Source: Cycas panzhihuaensis
Lineage: Eukaryota > Cycadophyta
Direction: 5' to 3'
DNA length: 64,000 bases
Assembly: GCA_023213395.1 (NCBI GenBank)
Contig: CM041465.1
Coordinates: forward strand, 252,223,741 to 252,287,740
Positions 23,988 through 34,868 of this stretch are shown piece by piece. Position 1 is the stretch's first letter. Each line of letters begins with the position of its first letter. A model generated the notes under the pieces. The model was not told the DNA's origin. It ran no database searches and saw only the letters and a program-made list of their open reading frames with translations. A program made the position numbers and the translations under genes.

Positions 23988-24301
23988 AATAGTATGATTG
24001 GTGCCATTATAGATCAGGGAAGCAAAAGAATTTGATCTCAGAAAGTTTGGTAAAGAGCATTGGTTTAGTAACTACTCCTCACCCTCACCCATATCCTCTT
24101 GGTTGGATCCATAAAGATGTAGAAATGCAAATATCAAAACAATGTACACTTAAACTTTCCATCACTAATGATTTTGTTGATGAGGTAATATGTGATGTGG
24201 TGCCCTGGATGTATGCCATGTTGTGCTTGGAAGTCCCTACTTGTGGGCTCGAGCTGCACTCTTCTATCGAAGGAGAGAAAGTATCGATTGATGAAGGATA
24301 A
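23988..24301 (+). pseudogene. Gypsy aspartic protease, active site altered
   Basis: After gag the sequence reads GAIIDQGSK at about 24,001-24,025, then LISESLVKSIGL in the open frame 24,032-24,301. This is the retropepsin active-site loop, (A/F)(I/L)DSGS..NLIS. The catalytic D-(S/T)-G reads D-Q-G here, and a frameshift follows at once. Retropepsin cuts the Gag-Pol polyprotein. This copy cannot be expected to work. Confidence 0.75.
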
Positions 24302-24374
24302 CAAGGGCTTCATCATAAAGGCCACAAGGAAGCACGTGGATAAGATAGCATTAATTTAATTCTCAAGCAAAAGG

Positions 24375-25443
24375 ATGATCAATGCATGTGGTAAATTTGT
24401 CATCTTAATGGTGAGGAGAAAAGAAGAGCGAGATGAAGAAGGTCCTTCTACTCACACTCTTCTTATATCACCTAAACAAATGCAACAAATTGAGGAGTTA
24501 AAGACAAGGTATGATATTCTATTTCAACATGTTGATGGGCTTCCACCAAAGACAAAGATAGAGCATGAAATCACTCTTGTAGGAGATGCACCATTACCTA
24601 ATGTTGCTTTGTATAGGCACTCCATTGTAGAAAATAATGAGATAAAGAGGCAAGTTGAGGAGTTAGCATTCGAGGGTCATAAGACCTTCATGTTCACCTT
24701 ATGGGTCACCAATTGTCTTGGTGCCTAAGAAGGATGGAGGATGGAGAATGTGTATAGATTTCCGTGCTTTGAATAAAATTACAATTAAAATCGCTACCCT
24801 TTACCTCGTATAGATGATTTGTGATCAAATTCAACATGTTTGTTATTTCACTAAATTGGATTTAAAAGTGGTTATCACCAAGTTAGGGTAAGGAGGAGGA
24901 CACATGGAAGACGGCCTTCAAAACAAAGCAAGGACTCTTTGAATGGATGGTTATGCCTTTGATTGTGTAATGCTCCTGCAACATTCATGAGGCTAATGAA
25001 TGAAATATTAAGGCCTTACTTGGATAATTTTGTTGTTGTCTATCTTGATGACATTTTGATTTTCGACAACACATGGGAGGGAACATTTGCGACACATAGA
25101 AGAAGTTTTAAAGACTATGGCTAAGCATCATTTGAAGCTTAATGTGAAGAAGTGTGAATTTGGCAAGGAGAACTTGATCTTCTTAGGCTTTGTGGTTGGA
25201 GGAGGAAAGTTGAGCATTGATCCACTCAAGACTCAAGCCATCCTCAAATGGCCTAGGCCAACAAACATCACGGTGAGAAGTTTTTTAGGAGCTTGTCAAT
25301 ACTTGAGAAAGTTCATTCTTTATTTCTCACAGGTTGCAGCACCTCTACATGGATTGACAAAATCTAGTAGAAAGTTTACTTGGGGTTCCAGAGAGGAAGA
25401 AGCCTTGCTTCTTTTAAAGAAGAAAATTTGTGAAAGCTCTTAG
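24375..25443 (+). pseudogene. Gypsy reverse transcriptase, broken
   Basis: The segment 24,375-24,728 holds the linker and RT entry (QQIEELKTRYDILF, then HEITL). It is followed in other frames by [19 protein letters not shown] (about 24,718-24,775), TKLDLKSGYHQVR with motif A Asp (about 24,850-24,890) and APATF (about 24,972). The catalytic box YLDDILIF is intact at 25,041-25,064. The RT thumb and connection continue in the open frame 25,087-25,443 (KCEFGKENLIFLGFVV, then PTNITVRSFLGACQYLRKFI). The order and motifs are typical of Ty3/gypsy. Several single-base shifts and stops break it. Confidence 0.9.
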
Positions 25444-25870
25444 GTTTAGCGATGCCAAATTTGCAAAGGCCTTTTAGTAGAAGGCGATGCAAATGGAAAT
25501 GCGATGGGAGCTGTCCTTATTCAAGATGGGAAGCCTATTGCGTACCATTCGGAAGTATTCACCCCTCAAGTGAAGAACTACCCAACATATGATCGAGAAA
25601 TGTTCGCACTTCATCGAAACATGCAAGCATTGGAGGTCATACTTGCTCGGAAAAGAGGTTGTAGTTCATCTGGGTCATAAGCCTCTTCAATTTTTACAAA
25701 CTCAAAAGTAAATTACTGAAGCAAGGCGCATGAAGTGGATGAGTTATTTACAATAATTCAATATTGTAATTAAGTATAAAAGGGATCTAATAACAAAATT
25801 GCATATGTTATCTAGACCACATATTCCACTTCTTCTTCTACTTTGTTTGTAGTTCTCTTATGAGTTTGCG
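25444..25870 (+). pseudogene. Gypsy RNase H, broken
   Basis: The translation contains GDANGNAMGAVLIQDGKPI (about 25,482-25,540) and NYPTYDREMFAL (about 25,580-25,615). These are the first Asp strand and the YP..E.E.LA helix of retroelement RNase H, which removes the RNA template. They are followed by LLGKEVVVH and KPLQFL. Stops interrupt the frame (about 25,443 and 25,677). Confidence 0.8.
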
Positions 25871-27122
25871 GTGGAACCAATGCATCATGAAGAGTACAAA
25901 GACTTGTACCATGAAGATGAAGCTTTGAAGGAAGAATTAGAGAACCTAGCGAAAGGAAGACCTTCCCGACTTGCTTGGAAGGATGGTCTACTTTTCAAGG
26001 GAGCATTCTATGTTCCATCAAAGGAGACAAGATCAAGTGGCTTAGAGAAGCCCATACTTCTAAAGTAATTTAGTCACTTTGGTATAGAAGACTTTAGCAA
26101 ACTTGAGAAGATATGTTGTATAGCCAAAATGCAAAATGATGTAAAAAATATGTAAAAGTATGTGTAATGTGTAATACTTCTAAGCCTTCTTCTAGAAAAT
26201 TAGGATTGTATACACCACTACTATTCCCACTAGGCCTTGGGAAAGTATCTCCATTGATTTTTAGGGGACTTCCCGTGACTAGGAAGGACATGATTATCTT
26301 TTGTTGTTGTAGATAGGTTTAGTAAAATGATATGTCTAATACCTTGTAAGAAGACAATCACAGTGCAGGGAGCGGTGAGTTATTCTTGAGCATGTATGGA
26401 AGAATTTTAGCTTGCCTTCTTCCATCATTCGGATCGGACACTCGATTCCTTTCATCATTTTGGAAGTCACTATGGGAGATGATGGATACCAAATTGAAGA
26501 GGAGTACAAGTTTCCATCCTCAAGCAGATGGACAAACCAAGTAGTGAATAGAACTTTGGTACATCTATTGAGGGATACAATTCAAGCATCCAAAGACTTG
26601 GGATGAATCATTGGCTTTTCTACAATTTGCTTATAATGGGGCGATACATGCATCACACTCTAAAGCACCTTTTGAAGTTTGTTTGGGATACTTACCTCAA
26701 AGTCCATTTGACTTAGAGTTTTCCATGCAAGCTAAGGAAGGATCCGTCAAAGAGAAGGAGGAGCATGACAAGGCTTTAAGATACTTGAGAAGATCCAGAG
26801 TCCTGAAAGAAGTACATGATCAACTTCTAAGGACTCAACAAAGTACAAGGAAAGATATGACAAGCATAGGCAAGAGTGTACTTTCCAAGAAGGAGATTTA
26901 GTATGGTTATACTTGAGCAAGGAGAGGTTAAAAGGAGAAGGTAAGAAACTCAAACCTATAAGGTATGGACCATTCAAGATTTTGAGAAAAGTAGGTGGCA
27001 ATGCTTTCCAACTTGATCTTCCACCTTATATGCAAATATATTCAGTAGTAAATGTTGAATACTTAAAACTCTTTGAGCCCTCCATGCTAGATGAGGAACG
27101 GGACCAGCTCACTTTACCTTGA
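25871..27122 (+). pseudogene. Gypsy integrase with GPF C-terminal domain, broken
   Basis: An open segment 25,871-26,068 (linker to the zinc-binding region) is followed by GHFGIE-like sequence at about 26,070, WPKMQNDV-like sequence, and [18 protein letters not shown] at about 26,300-26,355 from the DDE core. The core continues with NRTLVHLLR (26,550) and SLAFLQFAYNGAIHASHSKA (about 26,608-26,668). The C-terminal module RYGPFKILRKVGGNAFQLDL lies at 26,962-27,021, ending LDEERDQLTLP at 27,122. Integrase inserts the element into the chromosome. Stops at several points make this copy inactive. No chromodomain is evident after the GPF module. Confidence 0.85.
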
Positions 27123-27347
27123 GTTGATGATTTGTATTTAGAAAGTGAGGAGCCTCTCGAGGAAGATTGTATCTTGGAGAAAATCTACCAAAGCAAGACA
27201 TAAGACACATGAATCTTTAGGGATTGGAGTAGCAGGGGCAATTTCCTAGTAAGGCCAAGTGGTTTAGTAGGCAACAAGGAGAACAACACTTCCCCATATC
27301 AATTCTAAGCCAAGCAGGAGTTGGCTATTTTTCAAGGAAGGGAGCCA
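27123..27347 (+). other. 3' untranslated end and polypurine tract of the gypsy element
   Basis: A non-coding tail of the element. The polypurine tract AAGGAAGGGAG (27,334-27,344) is where plus-strand DNA synthesis would begin, three bases before the 3' LTR. Confidence 0.7.
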
Positions 27348-28395
27348 TGATCGAGAGGATCTACCATATGTTCTGGATGCGGAAAATGCTACGCATTGCC
27401 ATAACTAAAACAGATATGCCCAAATGGTATCAAAATTCTATGAAATTTTGTTTAAGGGATAAGACACATCCGACTAGATGTGTACAACAGGTGGGGTTCA
27501 GAAAATATGATTTGATTAGAGTTGAAGGGTTGTGTTTGGATAAAAATTAATGGGAGAGGTAGGAGAAAAAAATAGAAAATATATATTATAATTATATGAA
27601 TAGAAACATGACCAAATGACATCCAAATGAGCTAAAATTTTGAGGAAGCGGAGGAGACATGAGTTCCGATATGTATACTAAATTTGAGCTGAATTGGAGT
27701 CTGTTAAGGTCATTTACAAGCTACAACTTTTAAGAATTACATGAAGGCCACTTGGATAGCAGAAAAATAGCAAATACATATTATTATTAAATGAATAAAA
27801 ATGTAGTCAAATGACATCCAAATGAGCTAAAAATTTGAGGAAGCTGAGGGGACATGCGTTCCTATATGTGTACGAAATTTGAGCTAAATTGGAGTACGTT
27901 AATATCTGTTACAAGCTGCAACATTTTAAGAATTGTATGAAGGCCACTTGGACAACATGCATTCTGGTGGTTAGTGGTTATACTTGCATGATTGCCACTT
28001 GTTAAACATGCAATTCAGGTTTCTTTCTATAAATTGAGCCCTTCTACAGGTTGGAGAGGTGGTTCTTGGATACTTGACTTGGGAAGCATCCTTGGAGAAG
28101 CATTTGGAGGGTTTGAGTCCCCCTTATGGTATAATTGTAACATTTATTCCTTGTAATTTTACCATTCTTTTGCTAGTTGATTCTCCACCATTAAATGGAA
28201 TTTTCATGGTCTAATAAAAGTATTACTCCTCATACTTTTGGATCAATGTCAATAATAATTGATTTGGTGTAGAATTTTCCTTTCATGGGCTCATTGTTGT
28301 TTTGATGTTATTGAGTTTTCTACACTAACTCCCAGGATCTCAAGGAGGAAAGGTTGATAATTGATTTCTTCACCAACTAAGCTCTTTTGGGATCA
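27348..28395 (+). repeat. 3' LTR of the gypsy element
   Basis: About 1,048 bp, begins TGATCGAGAGG and ends GGGATCA. Paired with 21,748-22,797. Confidence 0.93.
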
Positions 28396-28805
28396 CCAAA
28401 GGACAAAAGAGAAGAAAAACACACTTTCAAATAGGCTCCAATGAGGTAAATATATGCTAAAACATGAAAACAAGATACGGGGTACCTGTTGGGCTGGGTT
28501 GAGGGTAGATTTACCCCTGCAACTAGTGGAGGAGGGCAGGTCCTGTAAGGTTTGCAGGGTATTTCCCAAAGGGGAGCTGTAGAAGACACTTGCTGGGCAA
28601 AATTAAGGAAGAAATGAGGAGATCTTGCTTGGAAATGCTTGGAGGAGGGTCTCCCACCACGTGACAGAGCTGATGTAGGCATATCTTGGTGAAATGGCGG
28701 AAAAGCAGAGTTATAAAGCGCACTGTGAAGGAGAGTGGGAAGAGAGCGGAAATAGAGTAGAACGTGATGTTTGAGAGCCAAGAGATGTGAAATAAAGTAT
28801 TTTTT

Positions 28806-28818
28806 GGGATATATACCC
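28806..28818 (-). promoter_or_regulatory. TATA-like box, minus strand
   Basis: GGGATATATACCC, which on the minus strand reads GGGTATATATCCC. It sits next to a telo-box palindrome and upstream of non-coding leader-like sequence. It would fit the U3 promoter of the minus-strand element. This is an inference from sequence alone. Confidence 0.4.
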
Positions 28819-28823
28819 ATCCT

Positions 28824-28847
28824 AACCCTAATCAAGTGATTAGGGTT
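28824..28847. promoter_or_regulatory. Perfect 11-bp palindrome made of telo-box motifs
   Basis: AACCCTAATCA, then AG, then TGATTAGGGTT: two inverted AACCCTAA telo-box-like motifs with a 2-bp spacer. Telo boxes are known plant promoter elements, often found close to the start site. Here the palindrome lies 5 bp above the TATA-like box on the side expected for upstream control of minus-strand transcription. Confidence 0.4.
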
Positions 28848-29589
28848 TGGTTATGGCTGAGTTGGTCACTTATCCAGGTGGCAATTCCATAAAAAAAGTG
28901 AAAATTTCCACAACGGATAAAAAAAATAAAGTGCAACAGTCCCATCATGGTAAACTTCATGGTACCACAGTAAACTTTGCGGTACCACATAGTTTACAGC
29001 GTTCGAGACCAAAATGCCAAAATGGCAATGGCCAAGGTTCTAGAAGCCCTAGAAAGAGGTGTGACAGGCCTAAGAGGGGCTGACCCTCTGTCGGTGGTAG
29101 GGACAATCTAGATGACATGTGAACTAGGCCAAATGAGGCACCAAGAGCTAGAAATCCTAGAAATGTCGTGATGGGGACATAGGATCAGGGTATGAGCGGA
29201 TCATACCAGCTGAGCGAGGCCTAAGGTGACATGGAGATAGCACAAAGGGTCATAAAGCACCATGGGGATGCCTACCTGCGAAAGGTAGGTCCGTTATCGT
29301 CCATAGGCCAAAAGTATGACAACCAGCATGATCAAGCGGTAGATGTAAGGTGATCATACAAATGTGGCAATCAATCGTGCAATGAGGCAATGCTTCATCT
29401 ACCTTTCCAAAGAGCAAAGAAAGGTGAAAGGGAGAAGCATACTGCGCACCTAAGTCGACCTATCCATATCCATTCTCGGTAGCCGAGAAATAGGTGGCCA
29501 TCACACTTCTAAAGCTTGGGGGAGTTAGAGTAGGTTGGACGATCAAGAGACGTGACTTCATTAGATCTGTTGACCTTAGATGATTACAT

Positions 29590-30560
29590 GCAGCATCCCT
29601 ATCAAGGTGTCCACTAGGACAACAATGAGGAGGAAGATGGCAGTGTAGCAGGGCTAGTCCCAGAGGCCAAAGAGAAGGTAGGAAAGAGAGATAAAACTAT
29701 CAGAGGAGATGAGGAGGAGGCAAAGGCTATTGAGGATGAGGAGGCACATGGTACTAATATGAAGGTCAGTCAAGGACAAGACCAAGAAACATCACCAGAT
29801 CTAAGGGAGGCCCCTCAGAGAGGTATTACCCTTTGCCCTTTTGATTTTAACCCATTGTAGTTATTTAATTATATGTTGATTTTGTATGGATTTATTACTG
29901 ATATATGAACTTACTAACTAATAGGAGGGTATTCTGATGAAGCTTGTCAATAGCATTATTGTCAAGTTATTTCCTATGGTGCATGGAGAGGGATAACCTC
30001 CTATAGTAAATAGTGGAGAGCTAGCATCGACACATCCCCACATAGTAGTATTTGCCCCCTTATTAAGGGCTATGGAGATGTGGACCACAGAGGTTCATGA
30101 GCTTCATGTGGACAGGGATCAGATCCAGGCTAAGCAGGATCACTTCCAAATGGAGGGGAATTAGCTATAGGCCTGAGTGGGGGAGTTAGAGGCTGGAGGA
30201 ATAGAGATAATGCCTCCATTTATAGTGGCATCGATATAGATGGCTCCTAGAGCTAAGGTCCAGATTATAATGCTAAAAGAATGACTTGAGGTAGTTCGGG
30301 AAGAAAGGGATCAACTTAAGTCAAGGTATGATTAACTAGTAGAGTAGATGGCAGTCTAATCTTCTATGACTCATACAACGATGAGGATGTAATGATACCA
30401 GAGGAAGGAGGGCTATCTATAGGATGAAAGTAGTGAGGCCGAGCCATCATAACAGTTGAGGAGGAGTATGGGGGATACTTGGACACCTTTGGAGTAAAGG
30501 AGGCAATAGCCAAGGGATGACACCCCTTGAGGACATGAGTGGTGGTTATAGTTTATATTT
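29590..30560 (+). pseudogene. Probable extra ORF antisense to gag-pol of the giant element
   Basis: Plus-strand frames contain an acidic, Lys/Glu-rich segment at about 29,655-29,820 (EAKEKVGKRDK, then DEEEAKAIEDEEAHG). Further on are a helical Gln-rich segment near 30,090-30,160 (DRDQIQAKQDHFQME), a charged EERDQLKSRYD at about 30,300 and ITVEEEYGGYLDTFGVKEA at about 30,443-30,500. They are interrupted by many stops. The stretch lies between the integrase end and the 3' LTR-like region, in the opposite direction. Some Tat-lineage elements are known to carry an additional ORF there, in some cases antisense. No catalytic motif is visible and the role is unknown. Confidence 0.45.
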
Positions 30561-31290
30561 TGTAGAAGAAAGCTAGGTCTCTAAGGATAGATGGTTTATG
30601 TATATGATTGTACATCCCTATAAGGACCCTAGCTTCCTCGTAGGACATTGTATCCCTATACATATTGTACTTCATTTTTATATATGTATATACATGTATA
30701 TAGGGACTAATTAGTATACCATCATTTTTATGTCTTCAGTGTACTTATTATGTGGATATATTTTTTGTACGTTTCATCACTCCTACATGTGTATGTGCTT
30801 ATTTTATGTAAGTTTTAACTTGATATGTATTCTTGTATATGGAATCATAACTTATACACTAAGCACACATATATAATCCACATGAAATAATGTCATGTAA
30901 TTAGGAACTAATTACAACTCCTAGAGGAATCCCATGCCCCCAATATGGGGTTAATCTCATGACCAGCCAAGAATGGTATGAGATAAACCTTGGTGGAGTG
31001 CCCTATAAAGAGGTGACAACATCTAAGGCGAAGGTAGTTTAGGCTTATTTCAAAGTAGGGGAAGGAGTCAAGATGTTTTAATGCCATGCCCCTTATAGGG
31101 AACACCCATCCTCATAGATGGGAGTAGTTTAGGCTTATTTCAGAGTGAGGATTTGGTAGTTTAAGCTCATACCAGAGCAACGTTGGTAGTTTAGGCTCAT
31201 ACCAAAGCATCACTTAGTTGCCTCCCTATATTGGAGGGTCAAGAGGTCAATTGTAGAACCTATTAAGGAATTTCCAATTGATAGCCTTTT
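30561..31290. other. Spacer between antisense ORF and integrase; no gene assigned
   Basis: It includes a TATATGTATATACATGTATATA stretch at about 30,677-30,700. Four spaced copies of a motif like GGTAGTTTAGGCTTATTTCA / GGTAGTTTAGGCTCATACCA lie at about 31,031-31,205, which is a short degenerate tandem-like repeat. A minus frame of 65 codons at 30,908-31,105 is not recognised. Confidence 0.4.
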
Positions 31291-31299
31291 CAAACTCAA

Positions 31300-32400
31300 G
31301 ACCTTCCTATGTAGTAATGTAATAGACACTATTATTAAGGGATTCCATGACCATAAAGGGCATATCCATTTGGGGCCAAATTTAAAAGGAAGTCATATAG
31401 TTATTTTAGTTTAAGGACTTGGCCCCCAAGGACTAAAGTCATGGTCATAGTCATTTATCATACATCTTTTAGGCTTTAGCTTTGGACATAAGGTTAGCGT
31501 AATAAGTGACAAGGTATTTTTCATCTAACACCTCAACATCGAGAAGATGGGCTTGGCATTGCCACTCTTTATCTATGAACTCCTTAAGGGAAACCCTTAA
31601 AGGAAGGGATTTCAATCTTAAGAGGTAGTGCCACTTTTAATCTATAGACCAAGGAAAATAGCATCATACCTATGGTCATCCTGATAGATGTTCTATAGAC
31701 CTATAAGGTCGGGTGAAGTTGGAGGTGCTAATCCCATTAGAATTTGGCAATAGTCTTCTTAAGAATGTTGATCAAGATCTTGTTGAAAGATTTGATCTAG
31801 TGATTGGTATGGGGGTAATATGGAGATGAGGTTTTATAAGAGATTCTAAAACTCTTACAAAGTTTATCCAATTCCTTATTGTCAAATGGGGTCCCGTATC
31901 AGTTATGAGGACATTGGGGACCCCACACCTATAAATGATATGTTGAAAGATGAAGATAACTATTGTCTTGTTTGTTGTTGAGGATAAAAGGATAGCCTCA
32001 ACCGACTTTATGAAGTATTCTATTGCTTTTAGAATGAATTTATATTGGGTAGAGGATAGTGGGGTTATGGCCCCAATGAGGTCAAGACCCCATTAGAAAA
32101 ATGGCCATGATGACATTACGACATGCAATGCCTTGAAAGGCTAGTGGATTATATTGGAATGCTCTTAGCATTTCTAACACCATTAAGCATAGGTGTGGGC
32201 ATCCTTAAAAAGAGATAGCTAATACAAACTCATGTATAAGATTCGTTGGGCCATAGATTAGTTACCAAAATGTCCACTGCAAATGTTGTCATGGCATTCA
32301 TGGAGAACATGATCAGTTTCCTCTAGAGTAAGGCAATAAAAGAGGACATCATCAAATGATTGCTTATAGAATATGTCCTTAATGAGGAAGTACTATCGTA
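31300..32400 (-). pseudogene. Integrase of the giant Tat/Ogre-like element, broken
   Basis: Minus-strand frames read YKFILKAIEYFIKSVEAILL (about 31,985-32,045), part of the DDE core where (I/V)A.DYFTKW.EA is typical. They continue into IIYRCGVPNVLITDTGPH at about 31,885-31,940, which contains the second catalytic Asp (ITD). Weaker fragments resembling the GP.V and C-terminal regions follow down to about 31,300. This enzyme would integrate the element's DNA. Stops and shifts are frequent. It lies directly downstream of RNase H on the same strand, which is the Ty3/gypsy order. Confidence 0.75.
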
Positions 32401-32521
32401 TGATGGCCCTTATGCATTATCAGACTTTATCACTAGCATCTGCGGGGTGCTATTGTCGAGTTAAATAACTAACAATATCATCATACCACTTGTTGTTGGT
32501 CAAGAGATGCTCGTAAGTCTA

Positions 32522-32920
32522 CTAGAGAGCTAAGAAGGGTTCAAAAAGTAAGGAGTCATCAATTGGTATATTGGCAGAATTAAGGAGGGGGGCATTAGCT
32601 AGTTTCTCTACCACAACCATCCCCTTATTTGACTTGTGGTTAATGACCTTCAAGTTATATTCTTGGAGGAGAATAACCCATTGACCTTTTCTCTCTATCA
32701 AGTTGGACCAGGTCATCAAAAAATATAATGGGTCTAATTGAACTATAATATGAGTAGTATTGCCTAGGAGGTAATGGTATAGCTTCTTCACAATGAACAG
32801 TAATGCTAGGCATTCATTCTTGGCTAGGGGATAACTTAGCTCAACTACCTTGAGAGTATGGCTTATAAAGTGGCGACCCTTCAATATTAGAGTCATCTTC
32901 CTAAGTGAACATAGCACCAA
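32522..32920 (-). pseudogene. RNase H of the giant element (132-codon open segment)
   Basis: One of the best-preserved parts of the element, open on the minus strand for 132 codons. It shows HFISHTLKVVELSYPLAKNE, then CLALLFIVKKLYHYLLG, DPLYFLMTW and GQWVILLQEYNLKVINHKSN. These match the RT-linked RNase H of Ty3/gypsy (SR.L...E.NYP..EK..LAL, then LR.YL, DPLKYL, RWA..L.E(F/Y)D). The enzyme digests the RNA strand of the RNA-DNA hybrid. The ending VEKLANAPLL corresponds to the LADFLA linker to integrase. Confidence 0.9.
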
Positions 32921-33039
32921 TTGATTTGTTAGTTGGTAAGGTATAGAGGATAAAGAGCTAATTAAATAAAGGAGGGGCCAAACTAGGGACTAAAATGAGA
33001 GCTTTCTTGAGCTCTTAAAAGGCCACTTAGGCTCTAGGG

Positions 33040-34260
33040 GTCTAAATGAGCAGGGTCCCCTTTTTAAGTAAGTTGGTTAGTGATTTTGTATTGATGGAAA
33101 AATCCTCCAAAAAACATCATAAGAAACCTAATTGCCCCATAAATGACTTAATTTGTCATTGCATATTAGGGGGAGACATCTCAATTACATCTTTGACCTT
33201 ATCTAGGTCAACCTTAATTCCTTCTTACAACAAGAGGAATCTTAAAAGTTTACTAGTCATCATTGTAAAGACATTTTAAGCGATTTGGGGCTGATATGAT
33301 ACATACGACACCTAGTGAAAATCTTCCTTAGGTCCACAGGGCCATCTTATAGGAAAGGCCCATCAAGTCATTTATAAAGACCTCAAGAATCTTGTTAATA
33401 AGATCATGAAAGATGAACTACATGACCCTTTAGTAAGTTACCCTGGCATTCTTCAAGCCAAAGGACATTGCTTTAGAAGTGAATGTTCCTTAAGGAATAA
33501 TAAAGGTCATTTTATTGCAATTCTCAAGGGATATTTGGATTTAGTTATATCTAGAGAAGCTATCCATTAAGGACATAACTTCAAACCCCATTATACAATA
33601 AATAATTTGATTGATGAATGGTAGTAGGAAATTATCTTTAGGGTATGCATTATTTATATTCCTAAAGTTAACACAAATCTAAATGGTCTTGTTCTTTTTA
33701 GTGACCGGGACTATGTTGGACACCCATTTCAGGTAGTCAATTAAAGTGATAAGGCTCATGTTATATAGCTTCTCCACTTCTATCTTAACCACAGTCAGTA
33801 GTTTAGGGTGCAATGGATGTTATTTTTGTCGAAGGGGTCAGGCACCTAGAATTGTCATAAGATTGTGGGTGACACTATCAGGGTCAATGCCCTTCATATT
33901 AAAATAGTCCCACATAAACATATCACAAAACTCAAGAAAGAGTTTTGTGTACTCCTCAACCTCCTAGGGTGAGCATTCAACACTTATCATGATAATCTGA
34001 CCACTAATAAGGATAATGTCCTTAGTTGTTCCTACATACAAGACAATCCCTTCCTCAAAGTAGAGGAGAGCTTGGTCAATAGGTCCCATTGGGATCGGCT
34101 AAAGGAGAGCTAATGGATAATCACTTCTAAAAACTAAACTTATGGTGTTCAAAAGGTAAGTTAGGTGAGGATCCTACTAAATGCTCTAACAAGGCCTCGT
34201 CATTCTTAAAGTAATCTATCCCATGGATAGTCTTGCTTGTAGGAGGTTGGGGAGTTTGTA
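33040..34260 (-). pseudogene. Reverse transcriptase of the giant element, catalytic box altered
   Basis: On the minus strand, reading downward: IDYFKNDEALLEHLVG (about 34,195-34,245), much decay, then PVTKKNKTI and ICVNFRNINNAYPKDNFLLP (about 33,640-33,720), FEVMSLMDSFSRYNQI (about 33,545-33,595), SKAMSFGLKNARVTY (about 33,430-33,480) and FHDLINKILEVFINDLM (about 33,360-33,412). The order and spacing are those of Tat/Athila-type RT. The catalytic box, usually YVDD, reads FIND, so one of the two metal-binding aspartates is Asn. Together with the stops, this means no activity. The RT runs on into RNase H at 32,920. Confidence 0.88.
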
Positions 34261-34868
34261 GAGGTGTAACAGACTAATAGTAATCAACCAACTAATCCAC
34301 GTAATGGGGTGACTCCTCTAACGAGTTAGAGTACACTCTTATGATAGGTCTCTTCTCTACCTATGCTAAAGCACTTAAAGAGGGCTCAGGGTCACATATA
34401 ATGGACTTGTCATGAGAAAAGATGGATTCTGAATCTTCATCGTCATCATGTATTAATGGGGATTAGCTAGGCCATTTTGGCGAGGTTTCTCGTGTTGGTT
34501 AGTTCCCCACATACATAAGTAAATTTATAGTGCATGGTAAGTAAAAGGGAATCAAGGAGGGGTCTAACACATGGTTGGTAGACCTACCCTCTATCCCCCA
34601 TGGAAGGTGGATTAGATCAAAGGAGGAGGAGAATTCCCCCCAAGCATATCCTTAGGAGGAGGCGGTCTGACTAACTCGGGTGCTTGTTACATATGATTCA
34701 GGGCGAATGGCAAGACATCCATACCCTAAGGTAGGGGGATTCCCATCTTAGAGGAGATGGGGGAGCTTATAATGAAGGCAACCATGACACATATGGGTTT
34801 GGATCAAATGGAGGAGGAACATCAATTTGTGATGATTCCCCTCCTGTGATGTTAAGGAAAGAAACTTG
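34261..34868 (-). other. Linker between protease and RT of the giant element
   Basis: Coding-derived but heavily decayed. No motif beyond continuity with the flanking protease and RT. Confidence 0.45.

Larger units (their letters stand above)
21743..28400 (+). mobile_element. Complete but inactive Ty3/gypsy LTR retrotransposon with target duplication
   Basis: LTRs at 21,748-22,797 and 27,348-28,395 both start TGATC and end GGGATCA. The element is flanked by a perfect 5-bp direct repeat, CCAAA (21,743-21,747 and 28,396-28,400). A tRNA-Met-like primer site follows the first LTR, and a polypurine tract AAGGAAGGGAG (27,334-27,344) precedes the second. Domain order gag, protease, RT, RNase H, integrase identifies Ty3/gypsy. 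The GPF-type integrase end resembles chromovirus-type elements, but I see no clear chromodomain. The LTRs differ at many sites and by small indels, so the insertion is not recent. All domains carry stops or frameshifts. It sits inside the 3' LTR-like region of the giant minus-strand element. Confidence 0.93.
28401..29300 (-). repeat. Probable 3' LTR of the giant element, promoter-bearing part
   Basis: It continues 20,675-21,742 after removal of the inserted gypsy element. The segment 28,700-28,880 lines up loosely with 47,870-48,080 in the 5' LTR candidate. Shared features in order are a TTATAAA...GTGAAGGA stretch, a TTTGAGAG stretch, GATATAT followed by C-runs and CTAAT, and TTATGCTGA/TTATGGCTGA. 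A minus-strand TATA-like box lies at 28,808-28,816. The upper limit is not resolved; 29,300 is a rough value. A 152-codon minus frame at 28,377-28,835 crosses the inserted element's edge and is not a real gene. Confidence 0.45.

Noticed and set aside
28377-28835. 152-codon minus-strand open frame
   Set aside because: It crosses the 3' edge of the inserted gypsy element at 28,395, ends inside its LTR and has no motif, so it is a chance frame created by the insertion.
30677-30700. TATATGTATATACATGTATATA as an origin or regulatory palindrome
   Set aside because: Simple AT alternation of a kind expected often in this AT-rich DNA; no supporting context.
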